Assembly: GCA_964356335.1 (NCBI GenBank)
Contig: CAYHHI010000014.1
Span: forward strand, 3,680 to 67,679
Reading direction: 5' to 3'
Source of the DNA: CAYHHI01 sp964356335
GTDB lineage: Bacteria; Arandabacterota; Arandabacteria; Arandabacterales; Arandabacteraceae
DNA: 64,000 nucleotides
A model generated the notes under the pieces. That model was not told the DNA's origin. It made no database searches and was given only the letters and a program-made list of their open reading frames with translations. Made by a program: the position numbers and the translations under genes. Below, one piece after another: positions 8,219 to 17,119 of the stretch. Numbering within the stretch: the first letter of the stretch is position 1; the number at the start of each line of letters is the position of its first letter.

Positions 8219-9442
8219 GTGACGAAGTTGGCCGTGAGAGCTTTGGTGCTCACCTTCCTCATCGCTCTTTTCTGTGCCGCCGTTGGCCGCTGTGACTCTA
8301 TATTCGATTCGAGATGCATCGGAAGAGATATCGTCCCCGCTGTGGGAGCGACAAGATCGCTTGGCGGCGCCGTGGCGGCAAATCCTGATCCCGCGTCCTC
8401 GTCGATCACTAACCCCTGTGCATCTGCCCGGGCGAAGCATCTTACGTTCACGGTTGGGATCGCACATACCGGCACCACCTCGAACAACTTCGGGGAGGAA
8501 AAGAAGACTATTACTACTCTCTTTCCATCGCTGGCACTGGTCGTGCCCCTGAAAAGGTTCTCGATCCTTACGGGCTTGTTTCTAGAAAAGGAGGGAAGGA
8601 TAAGGCTGGCCGAGGCGGACACCTTATATCCAACCAACCTCGACGAAGATGACGCCGTTTACGATGCATCCTACAGGCGCGAATCATCATTCAACTCGGT
8701 GCCGATCTTCGTCTCCACGTCTGTCAACCAGAGGCTCATCCTTTCGGCGGGCATCCTATTCTCGTTTTGTGACATGCGGGAAGAGATGATCCTTAATTTT
8801 CGTCCCACCCAGTATACAGATACCGATGACATCATGGACACCTTCGCCATGGGACACGGCTTCGCCACGGCTTTTTTGCTTGATCTTGACCGCTTCAGGT
8901 TAAGGGTCGGCGGCCTTTTCCGGACCGCGGCAGATCTGGATGGCAAGCTTGAGCGGCGGAACAGACCCAAGGACCTCTGGTCAACACAGGACATAACGAT
9001 TTCATCCCACGAAGCTTTCAGGCTCGGGCTCCGTGCGGAACCGATACCGTCATTGGCGGTCGAGGTTGACTTTGACCGAAATCCGTGGTCCAGGCTTAAG
9101 CTGAACGATCATGTCATTTCTGACAGGCTTGTGGAAAGATGGTCCGCCGGCATCCAGTATCGAGGTGACTACATCTGGAAGGCTTCGAAATATCCCCTGA
9201 ATCTGGGTTACTACAGCCAGCCCCTGGACTGGGGGGGCACACGTGCCGGCAGAATCACTGAAGAGGTTTTCTCCTTCGGAACATCCATCCCTACAGGGAC
9301 GGACAGGGCGGCCATCACGCTCACGTTCGAGATCGGCACGAGAAGAGCCGAAACCAGTGGCGACTTCAAGGAGAAGACTTACGGGCTTTCCTTATCCATA
9401 TCTTCGATTGAGCCCTGGCAAAGGGAGATCAAACGACAATAA
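8219..9442 (+). CDS. Outer-membrane beta-barrel protein (porin/FadL-like)
   Basis: A 407-residue exported protein beginning with GTG, four bases after the previous stop, with GGAGGGA as ribosome site. A signal peptide covers about residues 1-25 ('LVLTFLIALFCAAVGRCDS'). The rest alternates hydrophobic and polar residues, with repeated strand-like segments ending in aromatic residues, for example 'KRFSILTGLFLEKEGRIRL', 'VEVDFDRNPWSRLKL', 'RWSAGIQYRGDYIW' and a C-terminal 'KTYGLSLSISSIEPW'. The pattern suits a transport-type outer-membrane barrel such as the OmpP1/FadL family, but I cannot fix the family. It is probably co-expressed with the lipoprotein before it. Confidence 0.65.
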   Translation: MTKLAVRALVLTFLIALFCAAVGRCDSIFDSRCIGRDIVPAVGATRSLGGAVAANPDPASSSITNPCASARAKHLTFTVGIAHTGTTSNNFGEEKKTITTLFPSLALVVPLKRFSILTGLFLEKEGRIRLAEADTLYPTNLDEDDAVYDASYRRESSFNSVPIFVSTSVNQRLILSAGILFSFCDMREEMILNFRPTQYTDTDDIMDTFAMGHGFATAFLLDLDRFRLRVGGLFRTAADLDGKLERRNRPKDLWSTQDITISSHEAFRLGLRAEPIPSLAVEVDFDRNPWSRLKLNDHVISDRLVERWSAGIQYRGDYIWKASKYPLNLGYYSQPLDWGGTRAGRITEEVFSFGTSIPTGTDRAAITLTFEIGTRRAETSGDFKEKTYGLSLSISSIEPWQREIKRQ

Positions 9443-9508
9443 GGGCGATGAGATTGGGGCACCTGGATAAGGCGGATGGCATCCGAAACACGTGAAGGAG
9501 ACTCAATC

Positions 9509-10033
9509 ATGAAGACATTCTCGACGGCAACTTGCATTTTCGCAATCACCACGTTCGCAGTGCTTTTGCCGCAGTTCTCCTACGCGGCGCCGGCCGAGCC
9601 TTTCAAGTGGTATGGACTCGGGGGGGAACTCACCGGAGAATCCAATGAGCCACGGAGATGGCTGGGTAGGTTAGGAATCAGTGAAGACCTCGGGCTCGAG
9701 GGCATATTTGCGATGCAGCATCGTTCCCACGAGTGCGGGGCTGCCTCAGAGGGCAACTGTGATCTGTCAAGGCTTGACTTCGGAGCTGGTGTGATTTACG
9801 ACGTGGCACCCTCAGCCGCTATCACACCGTACTTCGCCGGCAGGCTTATCGTTACCTGGACAGGTGAGGACGGCCATCATGACGACACCTCGGCAACGGC
9901 GGAGACTGCTTGCGGTGCCGAGTACGTGATAATGAAGCGGCTTGGCATCAGCGGGGAACTCAACTTCAGATTCCATACTGATCCGACCGAGATAGTCACT
10001 TCGACCCGAGTGAGAGCGTACTTCTATTTCTAA
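9509..10033 (+). CDS. Small outer-membrane beta-barrel protein
   Basis: The ATG at 9509 with GAAGGAG eight bases upstream gives 174 residues with a clear signal peptide ('MKTFSTATCIFAITTFAVLL', cleavage near 'SYAAPA'). The mature part reads as an eight-strand barrel: 'KWYGLGGELTGES', 'LGRLGISEDLGLEGIFAMQH', 'DFGAGVIYDVAPSAAITPYF', 'AETACGAEYVIMKRLGISGE' and the terminal 'RVRAYFYF', which ends in Phe as outer-membrane barrels usually do. It is 66 bases after the previous barrel gene. Function unknown; an OmpA/porin-like structural or adhesion role is possible. Confidence 0.7.
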   Translation: MKTFSTATCIFAITTFAVLLPQFSYAAPAEPFKWYGLGGELTGESNEPRRWLGRLGISEDLGLEGIFAMQHRSHECGAASEGNCDLSRLDFGAGVIYDVAPSAAITPYFAGRLIVTWTGEDGHHDDTSATAETACGAEYVIMKRLGISGELNFRFHTDPTEIVTSTRVRAYFYF

Positions 10034-10130
10034 GACCGGCTGCCTGGACAGCATTGAATCCCTCCATGCCAGCCGCCATCATTCGGCAGTCCCCGATTAG
10101 GCGCTGACTTTCATCTGTAACGTATGGCCA

Positions 10131-12110
10131 ATGTCCTCAAGCCAGCTCCCAGCCTTGCCGATAAAGCCTAAAGAAGTACGACATTTTGTGGCCCTTATCC
10201 TGAACCGGTCAAGCATGGCAAAAGACGCAGAGAATAAACCGCGAATGAAGAAGCTGTCTTTGTGGCTCGCCCTTCTTGCACGAACCAGCCTTGGCATACA
10301 GGGTAAGTTTCTCCTTCTCGTCACCGCTGTCATCGTCGCCGCGGTCTTCGGCTTCTCCTGGTTCTTCATTCACCACGAGCGGACCGTGGTGACAGAGGCA
10401 CTCCTCAAGCGCGCGAAGAGCTTGGCCACCAATCTCGCATATAACAGCCAGTACGGCGTGCTCGCAAGGGACTCTCGCGGCTTGAGCAAATTGGCTTCCG
10501 GTATTGCGATGGAGGAGGACATGGTCTATGCAATGGTGATCGACAAGGACGACACCATTATCGGGCATAGTCTCTCGGGCAGCCTCGGCAAGAAGACCAG
10601 AATCCCTCCTAACATGTCGGGCATCGTCGATGATACCAAATGCGCCCGCTGCCACAGGCAACCCAAGAACGATCTGATCCACATCATCATGCCGGTTGAA
10701 ACCGTAAAGCACAAGATCTCAAGAGAGGACCTTCTCCTCCCGGACGAAGAGCTTTCAGATGCTCGCGATACCGGTGGGCTAAAGGGAAGTGTGAAGGTGG
10801 AGAAGATTGGCAAGGCCATTGTCGGCGTCTCCCTCCTCAGCGTGGACCGAATGATGGCAAGGGCCAAAGCGGTAGTAGCCATGCTTGCCATCGCGATCGG
10901 ATGCGGCGCTGTCTTCGCGGTCTATGCAATGACCAGAGCGTTCGTCATCCCGATTCAGAGGCTTGTCCAGGCAACTGAGAAGATCGCATCAGGTGACCTG
11001 AGCCACACGGTGGAGGTCCACGGCAACGACGAACTCGCTGAACTCGCGAGGTCATTCAACAGCATGGTGATCGATCTTCGGAGATACCACGAAGAGGTTG
11101 AAAACTACAGCCGCACGCTTGAAGAGAAAGTCCAGGAGCGAACCGCTGACCTCGAGGAAGCAAACAAGACCTTGAGAGATACCCAGGCCCAGCTGATACA
11201 GGCAAGCAAGATGGCAGCCATGGGGCAGTTCGGTGCGGGCGTAGCCCATGAGCTCAACCAGCCACTTGCAGGCATAAGCGGCTACACTGATCTCCTACTT
11301 CTCAAACTCGATAAGGACACGGCGGAGCACCGTTATGCCAAGAAGATTGAGGATCAGTGTGCCAGGATGACCAAGATCGTGAGCAATCTCCGAACATTCG
11401 CGCGGCAATCCAAGTTCGAATACTCGGAGACCGACATAAATCAGCCCATAGACGACGCCCTGATGCTTCTGGGCGAGCAACTCCGGTCGCACAACATAAA
11501 GCTCAAGCGACAACTCGTCCCGGAGCTTCCCGGCGTGCTTGCCGATGCAAATCAGCTGGAGCAGGTGTTCCTCAATCTCATTTCCAATGCCAAGGATGCC
11601 ATGGAAGCCAAGGGCGGCGGGACACTCACCATCATCTCGCGCGGGGACGAGACCACCAATTTCGTCCAGGTTCTCGTGGCCGATACAGGGACCGGAATGG
11701 ATAGCGCCACGATGAGCGATATTTTCAACCCCTTCTTCACAACCAAGGATATTGGCAAGGGAACCGGGCTTGGCCTCTCCATAAGCCTCGGAATAGTCGA
11801 AGACCACGGCGGCAGAATAGAAGTGCACAGCGCCAAGGGAGCGGGAACGGTCTTCAGAATCTCCTTGCCTACGCGCAACGAGGCGCCGTGCTGGGAGCTT
11901 GTTGATTGTGTCAAGGTCTGCGGCTTCAAGATGGAAGAGTGTCCTACCTTCAGGAACAAAAAGGGACACTCGTGCTGGGAGGAAATCGCAAAGAGGCTCA
12001 GAAGAAAGGGCGATCCACTGCCGCCCAATTGCCGAAACTGCACTGTCTATAAGAGGAAATTGATCCCTCCCCTTCACGAGTGCTGGAAGTTCGACGAGGT
12101 CACAGTCTGA
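10131..12110 (+). CDS. Sensor histidine kinase with CxxCH sensor domain and Cys/Trp C-terminal domain
   Basis: A 659-residue membrane histidine kinase (start uncertain: ATGs at 10131, 10215 and 10245, none with a strong ribosome site). Order: membrane segment near 57-80; an extracytoplasmic domain with 'DDTKCARCHRQPKND' (about 167-181), a CxxCH c-type haem motif; membrane segment near 246-268; HAMP 'IPIQRLVQATEKIASGDL'; a coiled coil; HisKA with 'GAGVAHELNQPLAGISGYTD' (His about 373); HATPase with 'NLISNAKDAME', 'DTGTGMD' and 'GTGLGLSISLGIV'. The last ~70 residues form a Cys/Trp-rich module (CW, C, C, C, SCW, CRNC, ECW) recalling two-CW domains. Its stop overlaps the receiver gene (TGATG). 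A redox or ligand-sensing role is inferred. Confidence 0.9.
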   Translation: MSSSQLPALPIKPKEVRHFVALILNRSSMAKDAENKPRMKKLSLWLALLARTSLGIQGKFLLLVTAVIVAAVFGFSWFFIHHERTVVTEALLKRAKSLATNLAYNSQYGVLARDSRGLSKLASGIAMEEDMVYAMVIDKDDTIIGHSLSGSLGKKTRIPPNMSGIVDDTKCARCHRQPKNDLIHIIMPVETVKHKISREDLLLPDEELSDARDTGGLKGSVKVEKIGKAIVGVSLLSVDRMMARAKAVVAMLAIAIGCGAVFAVYAMTRAFVIPIQRLVQATEKIASGDLSHTVEVHGNDELAELARSFNSMVIDLRRYHEEVENYSRTLEEKVQERTADLEEANKTLRDTQAQLIQASKMAAMGQFGAGVAHELNQPLAGISGYTDLLLLKLDKDTAEHRYAKKIEDQCARMTKIVSNLRTFARQSKFEYSETDINQPIDDALMLLGEQLRSHNIKLKRQLVPELPGVLADANQLEQVFLNLISNAKDAMEAKGGGTLTIISRGDETTNFVQVLVADTGTGMDSATMSDIFNPFFTTKDIGKGTGLGLSISLGIVEDHGGRIEVHSAKGAGTVFRISLPTRNEAPCWELVDCVKVCGFKMEECPTFRNKKGHSCWEEIAKRLRRKGDPLPPNCRNCTVYKRKLIPPLHECWKFDEVTV

Positions 12111-12529
12111 TGAGTGGAGATGTTCTTGTAGTTGATGATGAGAGCATAGTCCGAGAGTTCTTCAAGGATGTCGCACGGTCCCTCGGCGGACATGTCGAGA
12201 CCGCTGAAGACGGCGACGTGGCAGTGGAGAAATACCGAAGCAGACACTATGACATAGTCTTTATGGACATGCGCATGCCCCACATGAACGGCCTGGAGGC
12301 CTGCAAATCCATTCTGAACATGGATCCCTCGGCGAAGATCGTCATGATGAGCGGCTTCTCAGAGGACAGGATGATGGACGAGGCGATAAGCTGCGGGGCT
12401 CTTTGCAAGATCTCGAAGCCATTTGAATTGAGGTCGATCCTCAAACTCATAGCATCGGCTATCCCGAGTTCGCTTGGCAGCGGCGGCGGTCCCAAAGACG
12501 GCCCGCTTTGCCTGTTTCTCACCCTGTAG
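12110..12529 (+). CDS. Stand-alone response-regulator receiver protein
   Basis: A 139-residue receiver with no output domain. It has the acidic pair 'VVDDE', the phosphorylation site 'IVFMDMRMPHMNG', the Ser of 'MMSGFS' and the Lys of 'ISKPFEL'. The ATG at 12110 shares one base with the kinase stop (TGATG), so it is very probably the partner of that kinase. With no DNA-binding domain it would act through protein contact or pass phosphate on. The C-terminus has a Gly-rich stretch 'SLGSGGGPKDG' of unknown use. Confidence 0.92.
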   Translation: MSGDVLVVDDESIVREFFKDVARSLGGHVETAEDGDVAVEKYRSRHYDIVFMDMRMPHMNGLEACKSILNMDPSAKIVMMSGFSEDRMMDEAISCGALCKISKPFELRSILKLIASAIPSSLGSGGGPKDGPLCLFLTL

Positions 12530-12708
12530 TCCACCGCCTCAACCCGACGCAGGATCGGCGGATCGTAAGTGCTGCCGCGCTATCACTCGCCACCTGAATC
12601 AACGTCATTCTTCCTGCTGGTAATCCACGCCAGAATGGCCGAAGTCACGCTTACCTTTGGAGTTCAATCATGAGGAGGCAGGCCAGCGGTCGCGAGCCTG
12701 TGCTTTCT

Positions 12709-13143
12709 TCAGTAAGGAAATGGCTGAGGTTTGGATTTCCCCTTCATCTTCTTCATTTCGTCTTCGAGCTTTGAGATCTTCTCCTTCTTTCTCTTTTCAA
12801 TCTCGTCCAGACTCAGCATCTTCTCGGTCTCTTCGACTTCTCTTTTCTTTCGCTTGATGAAACTATCGAGTTCGGCCTTTATGGAGGGGGCCTCAGATCC
12901 CTTGGGGAGACTCTCAAGCAGTGTGTGATCACCGATTTCCACTCTTATCTCAAACGGGTTCTCCATTACGTGAAGAATGCCGAGATCGCCGAGAGAAACG
13001 ACAAGGCTCCGCACGAATTCCTTTGGCAGCCCAACGAGTTCCGCGATGGCTTCGGGGGTCGGCGGCTTGGGATCCCGATGGCAGAGTACTCTCACGGCTG
13101 CGACCACGAGATGCCCATCTTCGTACAATGGTTTCGATGCCAT
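12709..13143 (-). CDS. Hypothetical protein, winged-helix-like N-terminus plus coiled coil
   Basis: The ATG at 13143 is preceded by GGAGGGACGG and gives 144 residues. The N-terminal half ('LVVAAVRVLCHRDPKPPTPE', 'AIAELVGLPKEFVRSLVVSL', 'GDLGILHV') reads like a small winged helix-turn-helix. The C-terminal half, from about residue 85, is a highly charged Lys/Glu coiled coil ('IKRKKREVEETEKMLSLDEI'), ending in 'KSKPQPFPY'. I do not recognise a named family. It stands alone between convergent and divergent neighbours. A DNA-binding or scaffold role is only a guess. Confidence 0.7.
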   Translation of the reverse strand: MASKPLYEDGHLVVAAVRVLCHRDPKPPTPEAIAELVGLPKEFVRSLVVSLGDLGILHVMENPFEIRVEIGDHTLLESLPKGSEAPSIKAELDSFIKRKKREVEETEKMLSLDEIEKRKKEKISKLEDEMKKMKGKSKPQPFPY

Positions 13144-13244
13144 CCGTCCCTCCTCGGCGACGCCGTGATATCCGAATATCACATCGCGCCCCTCCGGTCA
13201 AGCAGAAGCAGACCAAACCAGATCAAACAAAACCCTAATATGAT

Positions 13245-13814
13245 TTGAAAGTGCAGCCCTTCGCCCTTAGGATGTGGGCACGGGAGGAAACCTTGCGCAG
13301 AACTCCACTGACAATCCTTGGCGCTCTTGCCTCGTTTGGGCTTTACCTGCTGATAAAGGAACTTGGACATCTTGTCGCCCTTTCTCTCCTTCGCCTTCCG
13401 ATCTCTGCAGTTCTGAAATACGGGTGCTTACCGGCATTCGAGGTGGGCGGCGAGACCCTCGCCCTCAGTGTAAAATCCGCGGCTTGGGTAGTAGCCTCAG
13501 GCCCCATGGCAGTATTGGCCGCCGGCTACATACTCCTGGCTGCGATTGCGGGGGGCAGGTTAAAGACCATGCCGTTTCTTCGCTTGCTCGGAGGCCTGAC
13601 TTGCTACCTCGCCCTCGTCCTCGACCCCATTTACTACACTGTCATCCCGCTCTTCAACATGGGCGGAGAGCCTGAAATGCTTGCTTATCTCCTTGGCGTA
13701 TCACTTGCCAGGATTGAGATAGGTGCGCTCGCTCTGCTGGTGGTGAACGCCATCCTCACGCGCAGGATAGTGGTGCCCTTCTTGAGGGAAGCGGATAGAG
13801 CGAAGTCAGAGTAA
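13245..13814 (+). CDS. Membrane protein resembling a site-2 protease with a degenerate zinc motif
   Basis: About 189 residues from the furthest start (TTG at 13245; ATG at 13272 is possible). Four to five membrane segments are visible near residues 22-38, 74-95, 100-122 and 150-170. The first helix ends 'LLIKELGHLVALSLLRLP', which lines up with the HELGH motif of M50 proteases but has Lys in place of the first His (about residue 38). Later 'VVASGPMAVLAAGY' resembles the 'AGPLAN' block and 'LVLDPIYYTVIPLFNMGG' the third-ligand region. If related, it is a non-catalytic pseudoprotease. The function is unknown. Confidence 0.6.
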   Translation: MKVQPFALRMWAREETLRRTPLTILGALASFGLYLLIKELGHLVALSLLRLPISAVLKYGCLPAFEVGGETLALSVKSAAWVVASGPMAVLAAGYILLAAIAGGRLKTMPFLRLLGGLTCYLALVLDPIYYTVIPLFNMGGEPEMLAYLLGVSLARIEIGALALLVVNAILTRRIVVPFLREADRAKSE

Positions 13815-13949
13815 CGTCCTATCTCAGGTTGAGGGCATTGCTCAGGGGATGCTTCAGGGGCTCGTCCGGAAGCCGCCTCCGGAATTGCTCTGGATGCTGT
13901 TCCGGGCGCCGCTCTCTGAGGCTCGTCAGTGCGCCGCTTGCAGGGCCAT

Positions 13950-14624
13950 CTAACTGCCAGTGCAGACCCTGACGCAGATGCCGCAGATTCTGGAGCCTAT
14001 GTTTTCCTTCCGCCTGAGTTCGTCAATAGTGCGGATGCACTTCTCAAGATCGAAGGTTTTCCTGTCTTCGCCGATGGCACCGCCGGGACAGGCAACGATA
14101 CAGCGCTTGCACGCGCCGCAATCATCCTCAATTGGCTTGTCGTACGGCAAGACGAGATCGGTGAGCACCGTGGCATATCTCACCCTTGCACCAAGTACTG
14201 AATTGACGAGCAGACTGCTCCGCCCGATCCAACCCAATCCAGCGAGCCTGCCGACAGCTTTATGCGAGACATGGCCTTTGTAGCTAGTCCAGTCCACAAT
14301 CTGCGACGATGGCACGGGAAAGGCTTTGTGCCCAAGATTCTGGATATGCGACGCTACGAGGAGGCCTATGTGGTCCAGAAGGAGATTCACCTGTCTGTAG
14401 TGATATTGATAAGTGCGCGTCGGATGATCAACGATCCCCTCTACGACGGCATCACTCAGCCTGTAGCCGAAACTTATCGCACTCGACAGGCCGGCGAGCG
14501 AGACCTCATCGGAAACAGCCGAGATCTTTTCAAGATCGACACCACCGAGGTCTGCGATGCCAAAAAGCGCAGCCCCATTCCGGAGTGCAAGAGCCTCAAT
14601 CTTTTCTCTTTCTCCAAGATTCAA
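13950..14624 (-). CDS. QueG-like 4Fe-4S protein (short)
   Basis: The likely start is TTG at 14624, seven bases after GGAGG, giving 224 residues. The C-terminal part holds two iron-sulfur cysteine sets: 'CGACKRCIVACPGG' and, after a single Cys in 'LEKCIRT', 'CGICVRVC'. The upstream block 'HKAVGRLAGLGWIGRSSLLV' and 'RYATVLTDLVLP' match the epoxyqueuosine reductase/reductive-dehalogenase-like fold. It lacks the HEAT-repeat C-terminus of full QueG and is shorter than the family norm (300-380), so I do not assign queuosine synthesis. The gene ends a few residues after the last Cys. Confidence 0.8.
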   Translation of the reverse strand: MNLGEREKIEALALRNGAALFGIADLGGVDLEKISAVSDEVSLAGLSSAISFGYRLSDAVVEGIVDHPTRTYQYHYRQVNLLLDHIGLLVASHIQNLGHKAFPVPSSQIVDWTSYKGHVSHKAVGRLAGLGWIGRSSLLVNSVLGARVRYATVLTDLVLPYDKPIEDDCGACKRCIVACPGGAIGEDRKTFDLEKCIRTIDELRRKENIGSRICGICVRVCTGS

Positions 14625-14763
14625 AGGCAACCTCCGAACGCCGACCGACCCCCGCTCTGGGTTCTGAACCTTTCGCCATGCACCCTGAGGTGGCTCTCAC
14701 CCGCCCGTGGCCTTGCTGTGAGCCGGCCCATGGGATGCCGCAGAGTTGGCGCGAGAGCAGCCG

Positions 14764-16236
14764 CTACGTCACGCCAGGGGGCCGGTAGTTCGGTGCCTCT
14801 TTGGTGACGGTAACATCATGAGGATGGCTTTCGACGAGTCCGGCATGCGTGATCCGCACAAATCGAGTCTTTGTTCTCATCTCCTCGACATCCTTGGCTC
14901 CGCAGTAGCCCATTCCGGCCCGGAGGCCGCCGCACAGTTGGAAGACCGTCGCTCGAAGCGAACCGCGGTATGGGACCCTGCCCTCGATGCCCTCCGGCAC
15001 GAGCTTGTGAGGCTCCACATCTTCCTGGAAGTACCGATCCCTCGAGCCGTGTCTCATTGCACCCAGTGAGCCCATGGCACGGTAAACCTTGTAGCTCCGG
15101 CCCTCATAGAGCACGTGCTCGCCGGGGCTCTCTTCCGTGCCGGCAAAGAGGCTCCCGATCATCACCGAATGGGCGCCCGCAGCAATCGCTTTCGCCACAT
15201 CTCCCGAATACTTCACTCCTCCGTCTGCAATGATGGGCACACCTTCCTCATCGCACACGTTCCTGCATTCCATAATTGCTGTGATCTGCGGCACTCCCAC
15301 TCCTGCAATCACGCGGGTGGTGCAAATCGATCCCGGGCCCACTCCCACCTTCACACCATCCGCACCCGCCTTTATTAGAGACCTGGCCCCATCGGCTGTG
15401 ACCACGTTGCCTGCAATGAGATCGCGGTCAGGAAAGCGCGTCCTGATTCGCTCGACCGTATCCAGTACACCCTTCGAATGGCCGTGAGCGCTGTCGACCA
15501 CTATCGTGTCAGCGCCCGCATCAACGAGCGCCTGCACCCTGTCCTTGGTATCCTTGGCGACCCCTACAGCCGCAGCCACCCTCAGGCGCCCCATGTCATC
15601 CTTGCAGGCGTCCGGATAATCCATCCGCTTCTTGATGTCTTTTACAGTTATGAGGCCCTTGAGTTTGAAATCCCCGTCAACCACCGGCAACTTCTCGATG
15701 CGATTCTTGTGGAGCACTCGCTTGGCATCATCGAGGGTCGTTCCCTCGGGAACGGTTATCAGCCGTTCAGAAGTCATCACTGTGCTCACGGGAACGTCCG
15801 TGCGTTCGAGGAACCGCAGGTCCCGATTGGTGAGGATCCCAACCAGCCTGCCCTCTTCATCTGTTATCGGCACGCCGGAGATCTTGAACCTCGCCATGAG
15901 ATTCAACGCCTCCGCCACGCTCGCGCCAGGCCGCAGGGTTATGGGATTTGAAATCATACCGCTCTCAGACCGCTTGACCTTGTCAACCTCGGCTGCTTGC
16001 TCATCGATGGTCATGTTCCGGTGGATCACCCCGATACCACCCTCGCGCGCAAGGGCAATCGCAAGATTGGCATCAGTGACCGTATCCATGGCGGCGCTCA
16101 CAATCGGGATATTGAGCGTGATTCTTCTAGTGAGGCGCGTCCGCACATTCACCTGAGATGGCAGGACATCAGATCTCATAGGCACTAAGAGCACATCGTC
16201 AAACGTTAGAGCTTCGCCCTTGATTCGTTCACTCAA
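14764..16236 (-). CDS. guaB: IMP dehydrogenase
   Basis: GuaB oxidises IMP to XMP with NAD, the committed step to guanine nucleotides. I choose the TTG at 16236 because CCGGAGG lies just before it and it gives 490 residues, the family length; an upstream in-frame start at 16293 would add 19 unconserved residues. Seen are 'ALTFDDVLLVP' near the N-terminus, two CBS domains (about 95-210), 'DTIVVDSAHGHSKGV', and the catalytic Cys loop 'GVGPGSICTTRVIAGVGVPQ', followed by 'MGSLGAMRHGSRDRYFQ'. It is 141 bases after the pcm gene on the same strand, probably a separate unit. Confidence 0.97.
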   Translation of the reverse strand: MSERIKGEALTFDDVLLVPMRSDVLPSQVNVRTRLTRRITLNIPIVSAAMDTVTDANLAIALAREGGIGVIHRNMTIDEQAAEVDKVKRSESGMISNPITLRPGASVAEALNLMARFKISGVPITDEEGRLVGILTNRDLRFLERTDVPVSTVMTSERLITVPEGTTLDDAKRVLHKNRIEKLPVVDGDFKLKGLITVKDIKKRMDYPDACKDDMGRLRVAAAVGVAKDTKDRVQALVDAGADTIVVDSAHGHSKGVLDTVERIRTRFPDRDLIAGNVVTADGARSLIKAGADGVKVGVGPGSICTTRVIAGVGVPQITAIMECRNVCDEEGVPIIADGGVKYSGDVAKAIAAGAHSVMIGSLFAGTEESPGEHVLYEGRSYKVYRAMGSLGAMRHGSRDRYFQEDVEPHKLVPEGIEGRVPYRGSLRATVFQLCGGLRAGMGYCGAKDVEEMRTKTRFVRITHAGLVESHPHDVTVTKEAPNYRPPGVT

Positions 16237-16377
16237 TTTTGACCTCCGGACTTGCTCCTTAGCCTCCCCGTCCAAACTCCCCCAACTGCCCACCCTCCCG
16301 CAGCTGCCCGAGCTTCATCTCGCATCATCTGCCTCGCCGCCGCCCCGGGCTCCCACCTCACCTGCCAAACCGTGAAC

Positions 16378-17079
16378 TCACCTGGCATGGGGACCCGTAA
16401 GGGGTACAAACGTCACAGGGATAACGCTTTCGGTCTCAACAGCACCCAAATGCTTCTTCACTCGATAAAGATATTGTGAGCCGGCCGACCCGACCGGAAT
16501 CACCATCAACCCGCCTTCTTTCAATTGATCCACCAGGAGCTCGGGTATCTCAGTCGGAGCGCACGTCACGATTATCTTGTCGAAGGGAGCATACTCAGGC
16601 CAACCTTCATAACCGTCACCGATCCTGACCTTCACATTGGCATATCCGAGTGAGTTGAGAGTTTCCTCTGCACGCTTCCCCAGCAGATCTACGATCTCAA
16701 TCGTGTAAACCTCTTTGACCATCTCTGCGAGAATAGCTGCCTGGTAGCCCGATCCAGTCCCGACCTCTAGCACCTTGTCGGTGGGCTCAAGATTGAGCTC
16801 GGCACTCATCAGAGCGACAATATAGGGTTGACTTATGGTCTGGCCTTCACCGATGGGAACAGGGGAATCAGAGTAAGCAAGGTGTCGATAGCGCGCCGGC
16901 ACAAAAAGATGTCTCGGCACCTCGAACATGGCCTTGATCACTCTACTGTCCTCAACCCCCCGGCTCACTATCTGCTGTTCGACCATTATTTTCCGGAGAC
17001 TGTCGTAGCCTTCCGCCTGCTGCCGGCAGGATGACGCCAGGACAAGGCCAAGCACAAGGAGCCAGAAGGCGCAACGCAT
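16378..17079 (-). CDS. pcm: Protein-L-isoaspartate O-methyltransferase, predicted lipoprotein
   Basis: PCMT methylates isoaspartyl residues to start repair of aged proteins. The ATG at 17079 gives 233 residues beginning 'MRCAFWLLVLGLVLASSC', a signal peptide with lipobox LASSC, so the enzyme is probably anchored outside the cytoplasm; most PCMTs are cytosolic. The catalytic fold follows: 'VPRHLFVPARYRHLAYSDSP', 'IGEGQTISQPYIVALM', the SAM motif 'VLEVGTGSGYQAAILAEM' and 'KIIVTCAPTEIPELLVDQLK'. It lies 40 bases after the histidine phosphatase gene and is the last gene of the lexA-led run. Where it gets SAM outside the cytoplasm is unclear. Confidence 0.92.
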   Translation of the reverse strand: MRCAFWLLVLGLVLASSCRQQAEGYDSLRKIMVEQQIVSRGVEDSRVIKAMFEVPRHLFVPARYRHLAYSDSPVPIGEGQTISQPYIVALMSAELNLEPTDKVLEVGTGSGYQAAILAEMVKEVYTIEIVDLLGKRAEETLNSLGYANVKVRIGDGYEGWPEYAPFDKIIVTCAPTEIPELLVDQLKEGGLMVIPVGSAGSQYLYRVKKHLGAVETESVIPVTFVPLTGPHAR

Positions 17080-17119
17080 AACGATATTCGAATATATGAA
17101 TATGACTCCCGGCGTGCCC

